Position numbers and translations under genes: made by a program. DNA of 64,000 nucleotides, taken from positions 1-64,000 of the forward strand of contig NZ_PJII01000019.1 in the NCBI RefSeq assembly GCF_002929215.1. The letters are read 5' to 3'. Origin of the DNA: Arthrobacter sp. ZGTC412. GTDB lineage: Bacteria; Actinomycetota; Actinomycetes; Actinomycetales; Micrococcaceae. Shown here one piece after another: positions 26,553 through 35,412 of the stretch (position 1 is the stretch's first letter; every line of letters begins with the position of its first letter). The notes beneath the pieces were generated by a model that was not told the origin of the DNA, made no database searches, and worked only from the letters and a program-made list of their open reading frames with translations.

Positions 26553-27644
26553 ATGAAACCAGCTCCCGCCCCAGTCCAAGCCACCACTACGGAGATGGCA
26601 TCCACCCGCATGCCTGCCGAATGGGAGGCGCACGAGCGGACCTGGATGGCATTCCCACCACCCAACGACACTTTCGGTGAGGGAGGAAGCGACACCCTTG
26701 ACCGGGCCCGCACAGCCTGGACCAAGGTAGCCCATACCATCGCACGCTATGAGCCCGTCACAGTGCTGGCGGATCCCCGCAATGCTACGGCGGCAAGGGA
26801 ATGGCTCGGGGAAGGCATCGCCGTAGTGGAAGTGCCCCTCGACGACGCCTGGCTACGGGACAGCGGCCCCACGTTCGTGCACCAGCCAGATGGCTCCGTG
26901 GCGGCCATCGACTGGATATTCAACGGCTGGGGCGCTCAGGAGTGGGCGTCTTGGGACAAGGACCAGGAGGTGGCTCGGGCGGTGGCCGACCAGGCAGGAG
27001 CACCCGCACGTTCCGTCTCCCTAGTCAACGAGGGCGGCGGATTCCATGTGGATGGGGAAGGAACCGTGCTGTTAACGGAAACAGTCCAGCTGGATCCCGG
27101 ACGCAATCCCGGCGCCACCAAGGAATCAGTGGAGGCCGAAATCCATTCCGCACTGGGGACCAGCAAAGCCATCTGGCTGCCACGCGGACTCACACGGGAC
27201 TACAACGAGTTCGGCACCCGCGGCCATGTGGACATCGTGGCCGCCTTCGCCGGACCCGGAACCGTCCTGCTGCACCGCCAGGATGACGCTGCCCATCCCG
27301 ACCACGCCGTCTACCTGCAACTCCGGACAGCCCTCCAAGGCCAGTTGGACGCTCACGGCAGGCCGTTGCGAATTATCGACGTCCCAGCGCCCACCGTCCT
27401 GAAGGACGAGGAAGGTTTTGTGGACTGGTCCTATATCAACCACTATGTCGGCAACAACGTGGTGGTGCTGTGCAGCTTCGACGATCCGAATGACACTATC
27501 GCCGCCGGCATCCTGGAACGTGCCTACCCCGGCCGGACCGTGGAACTCGTGGACGCCCGTGACATCTTCGCCTTCGGCGGCGGCATCCACTGCATCACCC
27601 AGCAGCAGCCGGCAACAGTCAGCAGGGAAGAAGAGCGGTCGTGA
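26553..27644 (+). CDS. aguA: Agmatine-deiminase-family enzyme
   Basis: 363 residues, the usual length. Family marks: MPAEWEAHERTWMAFP at the N-terminus, the DDAWLRDSGPTFV block, EGGGFHVDGEGTVL, and the catalytic cysteine Cys347 in GGGIHCITQQQP. Converts agmatine to N-carbamoylputrescine and ammonia. No strong ribosome site before ATG 26553. The downstream amidase overlaps its end. Symbol given on family pattern; another guanidine-bearing amine could be the real substrate. Confidence 0.82.
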   Translation: MKPAPAPVQATTTEMASTRMPAEWEAHERTWMAFPPPNDTFGEGGSDTLDRARTAWTKVAHTIARYEPVTVLADPRNATAAREWLGEGIAVVEVPLDDAWLRDSGPTFVHQPDGSVAAIDWIFNGWGAQEWASWDKDQEVARAVADQAGAPARSVSLVNEGGGFHVDGEGTVLLTETVQLDPGRNPGATKESVEAEIHSALGTSKAIWLPRGLTRDYNEFGTRGHVDIVAAFAGPGTVLLHRQDDAAHPDHAVYLQLRTALQGQLDAHGRPLRIIDVPAPTVLKDEEGFVDWSYINHYVGNNVVVLCSFDDPNDTIAAGILERAYPGRTVELVDARDIFAFGGGIHCITQQQPATVSREEERS

Positions 27645-29362
27645 GCACCTTCAAAGTTGTCGAAGCCAGCATCGCCGAACTTCGCGCTGCCTTGGAGGCA
27701 GGCTCCGTGACCAGCGAGGAACTCGTACGCCTCTACCTCGAACGAATCGAAAAGTACGATTCATCAGGCATACGCCTTAACGCTCTTGTGGTGCTGAACC
27801 CGGGCGCCCTGCAGGAAGCGAAAGCATCGGACGAACGCCGGCGCAGCGGAACCCCGCTGGGCCCGCTAGACGGCATCCCATACACCGCGAAAGACAGCTA
27901 CAAGGTTCGCGGCCTCACCGTCGCCGCAGGGTCCCCGGCCTTCAAGGACCTGGTGGCCCAGCAGGACGCCTTCACCATCGAACGCTTGCGGGCCTCCGGG
28001 GCGGTCCTGATCGGCCTGACCAACATGCCGCCGATGGCCAATGGAGGCATGCAGCGCGGGGTGTATGGCCGCGCCGAAAGCCCCTACAACGCCGACTACC
28101 TCACGGCAGCCTTCGCCTCCGGATCCTCTAATGGTTCCGGAACGGCCACCGCCGCCAGCTTCGCCGCCTTCGGCCTGGCGGAGGAGACCTGGTCATCCGG
28201 CCGGGCGCCGGCGTCCAATAATGCCCTGTGCGCCTACACCCCTTCACGCGGTGTGATCTCTGTCCGCGGGAACTGGCCGCTGGTTCCCACCATGGACGTG
28301 GTGGTTCCGCACACCCGCACCATGGACGACCTTTTGGAGGTCCTGAACGTCGTGGTGGCGGACGACGCCGAAACCCGCGGCGACTTCTGGCGGGTACAGC
28401 CCTGGGTCCCGCTCCCCAAGGCATCTGAGGTCCGCCCGGACTCGTACCTGGAACTGGCGGTCCAGGACCCGGCGGCGGCTGAACGCATCCTGGCCGGTAA
28501 GCGCATCGGAATCCCCCGGATATACATCAACGCAGACCCGGACGCCGGGACCGCGGAGGCACCCGGCATCGGTGGGCCCACGCGCCAGCGCATCGACACC
28601 CGGGCGTCCATCGTCGAACTCTGGACCGCTGCAAGGCGCGACCTTGAAACCGCGGGCGCCAGGGTCATCGAGGTGGATTTCCCGGTCGTCTCCAACTACG
28701 AGGGGGACCGCCCCGGCGCCCCCACCATCGACACCCGCGGCCTGGTGTCCCCGGACTACCTGCGCCGCGAAATCGTGGACCTCTCAGCTTGGGCGTGGAA
28801 CGACTTCCTCGACGCCAACGGGGACCCGCACCTCCGCAACCTGGCCGACGTCGACGGCGCTGCGATCTTCCCCGCGCCGGACGGATCCCTTCCGGACCGC
28901 TATCACGGCTTCGACGACGACATCAGCGACTACCCCGCCTGGATCCGGAAAAACGGGGTGCCGTCCCTGCCGGACATCCCCCACCTTCCGGACGGACTCG
29001 CCGGACTGGAGGAAACCCGCCGGATCGACCTGGAGGAGTGGATGGACCGGCTGGGCTTAGACGCCGTGGTGTTCCCCGCGGTAGCGGACGTCGGGCCCGC
29101 CGACGCCGACCGGAACGAGGCCTCGGCTGATCTGGCCTGGCGCAATGGCGTGTGGGTGGCGAACGGGAACCTGGTCCCCCGGCACCTGGGCATCCCCACG
29201 GTCACGGTCCCCATGGGCATAGCCGAAGACATCGGCATGCCCGTGGGGCTCACCATTGCCGGCAGAGCCTACAGCGACACGAAACTGCTGCACCTGGCCG
29301 CAGCCTTCGAAGCCACCGGCAGCCGCCGACTCCCTCCGCCCCGGACCAGTTCCAGATACTAA
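27641..29362 (+). CDS. Amidase-signature hydrolase of the agmatine-type unit
   Basis: 573 residues, longer than most amidases because of an insertion near residues 275-420. Triad visible: Lys84 in YTAKDS, Ser162 in ASGSSNGSG and Ser186 in WSSGRAPAS (the usual GGSIR is altered). GTG start overlapping the deiminase stop. It sits where agmatine pathways normally have the nitrilase-family AguB, so it may hydrolyse N-carbamoylputrescine or a related amide; inference from position only. Confidence 0.82.
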   Translation: MSTFKVVEASIAELRAALEAGSVTSEELVRLYLERIEKYDSSGIRLNALVVLNPGALQEAKASDERRRSGTPLGPLDGIPYTAKDSYKVRGLTVAAGSPAFKDLVAQQDAFTIERLRASGAVLIGLTNMPPMANGGMQRGVYGRAESPYNADYLTAAFASGSSNGSGTATAASFAAFGLAEETWSSGRAPASNNALCAYTPSRGVISVRGNWPLVPTMDVVVPHTRTMDDLLEVLNVVVADDAETRGDFWRVQPWVPLPKASEVRPDSYLELAVQDPAAAERILAGKRIGIPRIYINADPDAGTAEAPGIGGPTRQRIDTRASIVELWTAARRDLETAGARVIEVDFPVVSNYEGDRPGAPTIDTRGLVSPDYLRREIVDLSAWAWNDFLDANGDPHLRNLADVDGAAIFPAPDGSLPDRYHGFDDDISDYPAWIRKNGVPSLPDIPHLPDGLAGLEETRRIDLEEWMDRLGLDAVVFPAVADVGPADADRNEASADLAWRNGVWVANGNLVPRHLGIPTVTVPMGIAEDIGMPVGLTIAGRAYSDTKLLHLAAAFEATGSRRLPPPRTSSRY

Positions 29363-29476
29363 ATCTGCAAGCACACACGCGATCAGACATCGTCCGGCGC
29401 TCCGGAAACATACAGCATCATCCAGCGCCGCAGCGCCTAAGGCCTCATCTGTAGTCAAAAAAGTTGAAGGAGCACA

Positions 29477-29713
29477 ATGACGCCGGAAAAGCACAGCAGT
29501 ACGCCTCGAGGCGCCCAGGACATCAATACACTTCTGGGACAACGGGTACGGGTCGAGGAATCAGGAGCAGTTATCCGCGAGGGCAGGGTCGAAGCCGTGA
29601 CGGAAGCAGGTGATCTGTTCTGGATCGGCGCATCAGGGTGCGACTGTCGGGCGATATACGGTCCTGCCCTTGGTCACCAGGTCATTCCACTCCCAGATGA
29701 GACTGTGGCATAG
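29477..29713 (+). CDS. Small hypothetical protein
   Basis: 78 residues with a good ribosome site (GAAGGAGCACAATG). The middle LLGQRVRVEESGAVIREGRVEAV looks like a small beta-rich domain; a Cys pair (GCDCRAIYG) follows. No family recognised. Its place after the amidase and before the TetR gene suggests it belongs to the same unit. Confidence 0.65.
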   Translation: MTPEKHSSTPRGAQDINTLLGQRVRVEESGAVIREGRVEAVTEAGDLFWIGASGCDCRAIYGPALGHQVIPLPDETVA

Positions 29714-29797
29714 GTGCGATCAAACTTGCCTGCTCCGGACCCAATTCTCCTCGAAATATAACCGGGACTGGCAGGGGGCATAGAGAAAGGGCAGGCG

Positions 29798-30520
29798 GTG
29801 GCAGCAACATCAGCCAACCCGGAAGGTCCCGCGGAAGATGACGGGAACCCGCAAAGACGCGCCGGCCGCCCTCCTGCGACGGTGCTGGACAAGGATCGGA
29901 TCACGAGGGCCGCCCTCGAGTTAATCAACCTCAAGGGATACAGCGGACTCACCATGACAGCACTGGCAAAACTGCTCCACGTCGCGCCGTCCGCCCTGTA
30001 CAACCACGTCACGGCTAAACGGGATGTCCTGGTACTCCTACAGGAGCATCTGACCGCCAAAGTAGACGTCTCCAAGTTTGGCGTTGCCGCCTGGGAAGAA
30101 GCTGTTAGAACCTGGGCCTGGAGTTATAGGGATGTATTTGCGAAACACACTCCATTAATTCCTGTGATTGCCGTCCTGCCAGTGACAGATGCACCACAGA
30201 CTCTGGCCATGTACGAGAAGGTTAGCGAAACACTTCTCCATGCTGGATTTCCGGCCGAGCGGATCATCTCAGCCATAGTAGCGCTGGAGTCCTTCATCTT
30301 CGGATCCGCTTACGATGCCACCGCGCCCTCCGACATATTCGAACCCGGGACGTTGGCAGATACCAATCCACACTTCACTGCAGTCAACAGCTCAACGCAC
30401 AACCATTCCCCGGGACGGGCTGATACCGCATTTACACTCGGCCTCGAAGCTCTAATTTCCGCCTTCCGTTCATGGCAAAGCACGAGCGGCCACCGAGCTC
30501 CCGACGAGATTGTGCCTTGA
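29798..30520 (+). CDS. TetR-family regulator (second of the related pair)
   Basis: 240 residues from a GTG start. Long N-terminal tail, then a helix-turn-helix at about 33-80 ending in HVAPSALYNHVTAKRDVLVLL. The C-terminal domain matches that of the TetR at 4794 in several blocks (FGSAYDATAPSDIFEPG, RADTAFTLGLEALI). Downstream of the amine oxidase unit, and a likely binder of the operator at 24981. Confidence 0.84.
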   Translation: MAATSANPEGPAEDDGNPQRRAGRPPATVLDKDRITRAALELINLKGYSGLTMTALAKLLHVAPSALYNHVTAKRDVLVLLQEHLTAKVDVSKFGVAAWEEAVRTWAWSYRDVFAKHTPLIPVIAVLPVTDAPQTLAMYEKVSETLLHAGFPAERIISAIVALESFIFGSAYDATAPSDIFEPGTLADTNPHFTAVNSSTHNHSPGRADTAFTLGLEALISAFRSWQSTSGHRAPDEIVP

Positions 30521-30909
30521 CCTGCTATGCCGAACTTCCGTTTGCGAACGAAAATGCGTTCCAGCACCACGGTTGTTGGTACCGGAACTCCTGGGCCAAG
30601 CGGGCGGTGCAGGGGACGAAGGGTTGGAATGGACCCACACAGGCCAAGGCCTACAAAGTGGACGCAGTGACGGCGGGACTCCCGGTTCCTACAAGGCAAG
30701 CACCGGGCTCGATACCCGGGAATCCGCGGACAGGCGTGCTGCGTGCTTGAAGAAGCAAACCGGTCGTTGGAAACAGCGCCACGATGCCATAAGCGGAAGG
30801 CTGATTGCAGCAGCGCGCCACTTGCAAGCCGGATCAAGGCAAAGGGCAGAATCTTCCCAGGATGCGCAGCGCTCCCTCGTCGGCCGGTGACTCCAGATGC
30901 GCGACTAGC
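30521..30909. other. Intergenic stretch, no gene seen
   Basis: About 390 bp between the convergent TetR and MarR genes. Several short frames exist on both strands but none shows a family pattern or ribosome site. Bases 30707-30724 include a T-arm-like stem, judged not to be a tRNA. Confidence 0.45.
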
Positions 30910-31380
30910 CTATACCGGAGTCCGCCACAAGGCCTTCCGAAGCAGCCGCTTCAGTTCCTTTGATTCCTCTTCGGAAAGGACGGCAAGCTGGTCAAGCTCG
31001 GCGGCATCCATCGCCGCACGCGCTTTGGTGTGCATCTTCCGTCCCTCGGCGGTGGAAACGACAATTTTGGCCCGCCGGTCCTGCTTTCCTTGCACCCGCT
31101 GCACCAGGCCGCGACGTTCCAGTTCGTCGACCAACGTGACCACCTGGCTTGGGTCCAGACTGAGAAAATCCGCCAGTTCCCGCTGCGTCGGCTCCAGTCC
31201 GCTGCATGCAAGCGTCAGGACAGAAAAGGAACGCTCCCGCAGACCATAGTCAACCAATGCCCGGTTGTTGAGGACCGAGCCGGCCGCGTGAAGTTTGGCG
31301 AGCAGCAGGCCGACGTCATTGCCGATGCTGGCTGCTGCAAGGCGCGGGGCTTCAACGGCTTCTTTGTTATGCACTGCCAT
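30910..31380 (-). CDS. MarR-family regulator of the CoA-ester unit
   Basis: 156 residues. Winged-helix core LACSGLEPTQRELADFLSLD PSQVVTLVDELERRGLVQR followed by a KIVVSTAEGRK wing, as in MarR proteins. ATG 31380 preferred; GTG 31386 is possible. Divergent from the SDR gene with an inverted repeat between, so it probably represses the beta-oxidation genes and is released by the substrate or its CoA ester. Confidence 0.86.
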   Translation of the reverse strand: MAVHNKEAVEAPRLAAASIGNDVGLLLAKLHAAGSVLNNRALVDYGLRERSFSVLTLACSGLEPTQRELADFLSLDPSQVVTLVDELERRGLVQRVQGKQDRRAKIVVSTAEGRKMHTKARAAMDAAELDQLAVLSEEESKELKRLLRKALWRTPV

Positions 31381-31422
31381 GCCCACCTACTGCTGGTAAA
31401 AACAATCATTGACATTTTCAAC

Positions 31423-31442
31423 TATCCATAATCTCATGGATA
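31423..31442. promoter_or_regulatory. Candidate MarR operator
   Basis: TATCCAT-AATCTC-ATGGATA, perfect 7-bp arms and 6-bp spacer, lies in the 132-bp divergent region. A TTGACA hexamer is at 31409-31414. Confidence 0.6.
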
Positions 31443-31512
31443 CTGACAAGGGTCTCATGTGGAAGTACCAAAGGCCTACCGGCCGCAGCCGGACAGCATG
31501 CGAAGGAGCATC

Positions 31513-32451
31513 ATGAGTTTGAATGGAAAAGTTGCGATCGTCACCGGCAGCGGGCAGGGTCTTGGCCTTGCTTACGCGAGGGAACTTGCCCGTCAGGGTG
31601 CCGCCATCGTTATAAATGACGTGAACGCTGAGACGGCCGCGCAGGCGGTGGCGCAGATTGAGTCCGACGGCGGGCGCGCCAGCGCCGTAGTGGTTCCGGT
31701 AGGAACCACTGAGGCCGCGAGGGCACTTGTTGCCGGTGCTGTGGAGGCCTTCGGCCGGCTGGACATCCTGGTCACCAATGCCGGCATTTTGCGGGACAAG
31801 AGCCTGCTGAAGATGACCGACGAGGATTTCGACCTGGTGATCAACGTGCACCTGAAGGGCACGTTCACCTGCGTCCGCGAAGCTTTCGCGTACTTCAAGG
31901 AAAACAACGTCCAGGGCCGCATCATCACCATCGGTTCCCCGACTGGCCAGCGAGGCAACTTCGGCCAGACCAACTACGCCGCTGCCAAGGCCGGCATCGT
32001 GGGCATGGTCCGCACGTGGGCGTTGGAAATGAAGAAGGCCGGTGTGACCGTCAATACGGTGATCCCCGTTGCTGCCACGGCAATGACCAAGACCGTTCCG
32101 TACTTCCAGAAGGCCGTAGAAGCCGAGGAACGCGGGGAGGCCATGCCGTCCTTCTTCCGCCACGACCTTGGCTTTGGTACCGCCGACGACGTGGCCGGAC
32201 TTATTGCCTTCCTCGCCTCCGACGAAGCCGCCAACATTACCGGCCAGGCGATCGGAGCCGGCGGTGACCGCCTGCAGGTCTGGGCGCACCCCGAAGCCGC
32301 AACCACTGAATACCGCGAGGGCGGCTGGGACTACGAGACCCTCCACCAGAAGGCCGACGAACTGTTCAGCCCGGACACCCTGCAAAGCTATGGCGAGGAG
32401 TTCCTCCCGCTGCCCGCCGAACTGCAGCCCGAACCGGCACAGGCCCACTGA
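31513..32451 (+). CDS. SDR-family dehydrogenase, probable 3-hydroxyacyl-CoA type
   Basis: 312 residues. Rossmann motif GSGQGLGLAYARELARQG, NAGIL, catalytic Ser in TIGSPTGQRGNFG and the YAAAK pair. The extended C-terminus and the neighbouring MaoC gene resemble the dehydrogenase part of multifunctional enzyme type 2. Start at ATG 31513 with CGAAGGAGCATC; the frame from 31459 is less likely. Would oxidise a 3-hydroxyacyl-CoA. Confidence 0.83.
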   Translation: MSLNGKVAIVTGSGQGLGLAYARELARQGAAIVINDVNAETAAQAVAQIESDGGRASAVVVPVGTTEAARALVAGAVEAFGRLDILVTNAGILRDKSLLKMTDEDFDLVINVHLKGTFTCVREAFAYFKENNVQGRIITIGSPTGQRGNFGQTNYAAAKAGIVGMVRTWALEMKKAGVTVNTVIPVAATAMTKTVPYFQKAVEAEERGEAMPSFFRHDLGFGTADDVAGLIAFLASDEAANITGQAIGAGGDRLQVWAHPEAATTEYREGGWDYETLHQKADELFSPDTLQSYGEEFLPLPAELQPEPAQAH

Positions 32452-32453
32452 TC

Positions 32454-33344
32454 ATGTCCGACCATTACGAACTGGGCATCGACGCGACCACGCTCGACGC
32501 AATCGACATGCACGTCCACCTGGAAGTGGACAGCTGCGGGCACGGCTCCCTTCCCGACGCTTTGACCGAGGCCTCGGCGAAGTACTTCAAGGCCGAGGAC
32601 CGCACCCCGTCCCTGGACAGGATCGCCGAGGTATACCGGGAACTGAACATGGCAGCGGTGGTCTTCACCGTGGACGCGCGTACCCAGCTCAAGCACGAAC
32701 CCAACAGCATTCCCGAGCTGATTGCCGGCGCCGCGCGGAACAACGACGTGTTGATCCCGTTCGGCAGCGTTGACCCCCGTACCGGGGAGGACGCGATCGC
32801 CGGGGCGAAACACCAAGCCATCGAGCTCGGCGCCCGCGGTTTTAAGTTCCATCCTTCCCTGCAGGGCTTCGATCCCTCGAACGAGGCGTTCTATCCGCTG
32901 TGGGAAACGCTGCAGGAACTTGGGCTGCCAGCCATTTTCCATACCGGCCAGAACGGTATGGGCGCGGGCCTTCCCGGCGGTTACGGGATCAAGCTTGCCT
33001 ACTCCAACCCGCTGCTGCTGGACGCCGTTGCCGCTGATTTCCCGGGCCTGCAGATCATCATGGCCCACCCCTCGGTGCCGTGGCAGGACGAGGCGAACTC
33101 CATCGCTACGCACAAGGCGAACGTGTTCATCGACCTCTCGGGCTGGTCGCCGAAGTACTTCCCCGAGTCCCTGGTCCGCTTGTCCAACTCCGTGCTGCAG
33201 GACAAGGTGCTCTTTGGCACCGACTTCCCGCTCATCACGCCGCAGAAGTGGCTCGGTGCGTTCGCGGACCTGCCGCTGAAGGACGAGGTACGGCCCAAGA
33301 TCCTGAAGGACAACGCGGTCCGCCTGCTGGGGCTGGGTGGCTGA
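32454..33344 (+). CDS. Amidohydrolase_2-family hydrolase/decarboxylase
   Basis: 296 residues. Metal motifs IDMHVHLEVD (HxH), PAIFHTGQNG, IIMAHPSVPW and a final LFGTDFPLI are those of the ACMSD/gamma-resorcylate decarboxylase branch of metal-dependent hydrolases. Starts 2 bp after the SDR stop. In a beta-oxidation setting it may decarboxylate or open a ring; the substrate is not deducible. Confidence 0.82.
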   Translation: MSDHYELGIDATTLDAIDMHVHLEVDSCGHGSLPDALTEASAKYFKAEDRTPSLDRIAEVYRELNMAAVVFTVDARTQLKHEPNSIPELIAGAARNNDVLIPFGSVDPRTGEDAIAGAKHQAIELGARGFKFHPSLQGFDPSNEAFYPLWETLQELGLPAIFHTGQNGMGAGLPGGYGIKLAYSNPLLLDAVAADFPGLQIIMAHPSVPWQDEANSIATHKANVFIDLSGWSPKYFPESLVRLSNSVLQDKVLFGTDFPLITPQKWLGAFADLPLKDEVRPKILKDNAVRLLGLGG

Positions 33345-33345
33345 A

Positions 33346-34584
33346 TTGAGCACCACCACGACGTCGGAGGCCCGCTTGGGTGCGCGGCTTTATTCGGTGG
33401 CTGACTGGTATGACTCCGAGGGTCTGCTGACCACCGAGGAACGCCAGGTCCTGGCCAGGCTCCGGACCTTCCTCGATGAACAGGCCACGCCCCTGCTCAC
33501 GGAGTACTGGGAACGGGGCGAGTTCCCCGAGCAGCTGGCGCAGCCATTGATCGACCTGGACATCATGGAACCGACGGACCTGACCGGCGCCGTAGGTGGC
33601 GAACGCATCCCGGTGCGGGGGATTTACCATGGCTTCCGCGTCTTCGAACTCGCCCGCACGGACGCCTCCGTGGCCACCTGGTACACCGCCCAGGCCGGCT
33701 TGTTCCGCACCGCGATCCGCGTGGGCGCGTCCGAGGAGCAGCAGCGCAAGTGGATGCCCAAGGTCATCGACTTCTCGCTCAAAGGTGTCTTCTCCCTGAC
33801 CGAGCCGGAGCATGGCTCGGACATCGCCGGCGGCCTGGCCACGACGGCCCGCTTCGAAGAGGACACCAATGGCGGCTCCTGGGTTCTGGACGGCGCCAAG
33901 CGCTGGATCGGCGGCGCGTCCACCGCCGACGTCCTGGCGGTGTTTGCCCGCGACGTCGCCGACGGGCAGGTCAAAGCCTTCCTCGTCGAACGCGAGGCGG
34001 CGGGTGTCACGCTGGAGAAGATCCACGGCAAGACCTCGCTACGGATGATGCAGAACGCCCACATCACCCTCGAAGGCGTCCGGGTCCCGGAGGCCATGCG
34101 GCTGCACAACGTGAACTCCTTCAAAGACGTCGCCGCAATGCTGAGGGCCATGCGCTCGGACGTGGCCTGGATCGCCGCCGGCATCCAGGCCGGAGCGTTC
34201 GAAGCCGCCCTCTCCTACGTCAGCGAACGCCAGCAGTTCGGCCGCAGCCTGGGCTCGTTCCAACTGGTGCAGGAGAAACTTGCCCGGATGATAGGAAACA
34301 TCACCGCCAGCCTGTCCCTGGTGGTCCGCCTGACCGAACAGCAGGCCAAAGACATCTACCGGGACCAGGACTCAGCCTTGGCAAAGATGCAGACCAGCCT
34401 GCTAATGCGCGAAACCGTGGCGCTGGCCCGCGAAGTAGTGGGCGGCAACGGCATCACCCTGGACACCGCCGTCGCACGCTTCCACGCCGACGCCGAAGCC
34501 GTCTACTCCTACGAGGGCACCCACGACATCAACGCCCTCATCATCGGCCGCGCCCTCACCGGCGAAAGCGCCTTCTCCCGCTAA
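33346..34584 (+). CDS. Acyl-CoA dehydrogenase, glutaryl-CoA-dehydrogenase-like
   Basis: 412 residues. FAD/substrate blocks GVFSLTEPEHGSDIAGG and KRWIGGAS, FGRSLGSFQLVQEKLA, and a C-terminal YSYEGTHDINALIIGRALTG whose Glu is the catalytic base in glutaryl-CoA dehydrogenase. The close match of this end suggests a dehydrogenating (perhaps decarboxylating) step on a CoA ester. TTG 33346 with GGGTGG upstream is favoured; GTG 33337 overlapping the previous stop is the alternative. Confidence 0.85.
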   Translation: MSTTTTSEARLGARLYSVADWYDSEGLLTTEERQVLARLRTFLDEQATPLLTEYWERGEFPEQLAQPLIDLDIMEPTDLTGAVGGERIPVRGIYHGFRVFELARTDASVATWYTAQAGLFRTAIRVGASEEQQRKWMPKVIDFSLKGVFSLTEPEHGSDIAGGLATTARFEEDTNGGSWVLDGAKRWIGGASTADVLAVFARDVADGQVKAFLVEREAAGVTLEKIHGKTSLRMMQNAHITLEGVRVPEAMRLHNVNSFKDVAAMLRAMRSDVAWIAAGIQAGAFEAALSYVSERQQFGRSLGSFQLVQEKLARMIGNITASLSLVVRLTEQQAKDIYRDQDSALAKMQTSLLMRETVALAREVVGGNGITLDTAVARFHADAEAVYSYEGTHDINALIIGRALTGESAFSR

Positions 34585-34631
34585 ACCACAACTCCCTTAA
34601 CCAAAAACAAACTAACTGCCAGGAGGCAATG

Positions 34632-35087
34632 ATGCCCAATCTCGTCGTCGACTTCGACAAACTGCTCACCATGACCGGGACCGACCTCGGCACCACGGAC
34701 TACCGCCAGATCACCCAGGAACAAATCAACCTCTTCGCCGACGCCACCGATGACCAGCAGTGGATCCACACCGATCCCGAGCGCGCCAAGGACGGCCCGT
34801 TCGGCGCCCCCATCGCCCACGGCTTCCTCACCCTGTCCCTGATCATCCCGTTCTGGGGCGAGCTGTTCGACGTCGACGGCGTCACCACCAAGGTCAACTA
34901 CGGCCTGGACAAAGTCCGCTTCACCTCCCCGGTCAAGGTCGGATCCAAGGTCCGCATGCAGGCCACCATCGCCGAGGTCACCGAGGTCAAGGGCGGCGCC
35001 CAGATCAAGGTCAACGCCACCATCGAAATCGAAGGCCAGGAACGCCCCGCCGTCGTCGCCGAATTCCTCGCCCGCTTCTACAAGTAG
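34632..35087 (+). CDS. MaoC-family enoyl-CoA hydratase
   Basis: 151 residues. The hydratase-2 motif is clear: FADATDDQQWIHTDPERAKDGPFGAPIAHGFLTLSL, with Asp and His of the active site. AGGAGG lies 5 bp before ATG 34632 (ATG 34629 is in frame just before). Hydrates an enoyl-CoA, feeding the SDR. Confidence 0.88.
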   Translation: MPNLVVDFDKLLTMTGTDLGTTDYRQITQEQINLFADATDDQQWIHTDPERAKDGPFGAPIAHGFLTLSLIIPFWGELFDVDGVTTKVNYGLDKVRFTSPVKVGSKVRMQATIAEVTEVKGGAQIKVNATIEIEGQERPAVVAEFLARFYK

Positions 35088-35156
35088 GAACCGCTTCCAC
35101 ACCCAAGAAGGCGCTTCTACAAAACCGCTCTCCAGGCAGAGGCGGCGTCGCACGCG

Positions 35157-35399
35157 ATGCCGCCTCTGCCGGCCAACAAAAACACCACGAACCGCTACAC
35201 CAATGCCGCCCTCGGCTACCAGCTGGCCACCCTGCTCAGTGCAGGAATCACCCCAGCCATCCTCGCCAGCCTGTACAAGGACCCGGGCCAGAGCATCATC
35301 CCCCTGGTGGTGTTCCTGTCAGTCATGGCACTGGTTTCCATTGTCCTCATCCTGCTGACGCGGGAGTCTAAGAACAACGACCACACATCGGTCCGTTAG
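35157..35399 (+). pseudogene. C-terminal remnant of an MHS-type MFS transporter
   Basis: 80 codons giving TNAALGYQLATLLSAGITP and two hydrophobic helices before a charged end, the last part of an MHS transporter (compare TASAATYNLAYTIFGGTAP in the intact gene at 2991). There is no room upstream for the rest, since the MaoC gene ends 70 bp before. A deletion removed most of the transporter. Confidence 0.7.
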
Positions 35400-35412
35400 G
35401 AGTACATCAAGC

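Noticed and set aside
30690-30730. T-arm-like CCGGG-CTCGATA-CCCGG, possible tRNA
   Set aside because: The loop does not start with the usual TTC, and no matching acceptor stem, D-arm or anticodon arm could be placed around it.
31387-32448. 353-residue minus-strand frame
   Set aside because: Opposite the SDR gene with clear active-site motifs; no family pattern.
33750-34584. Extended upstream part of the MaoC frame
   Set aside because: Overlaps the acyl-CoA dehydrogenase in another frame; the ribosome site and homology start at 34632.
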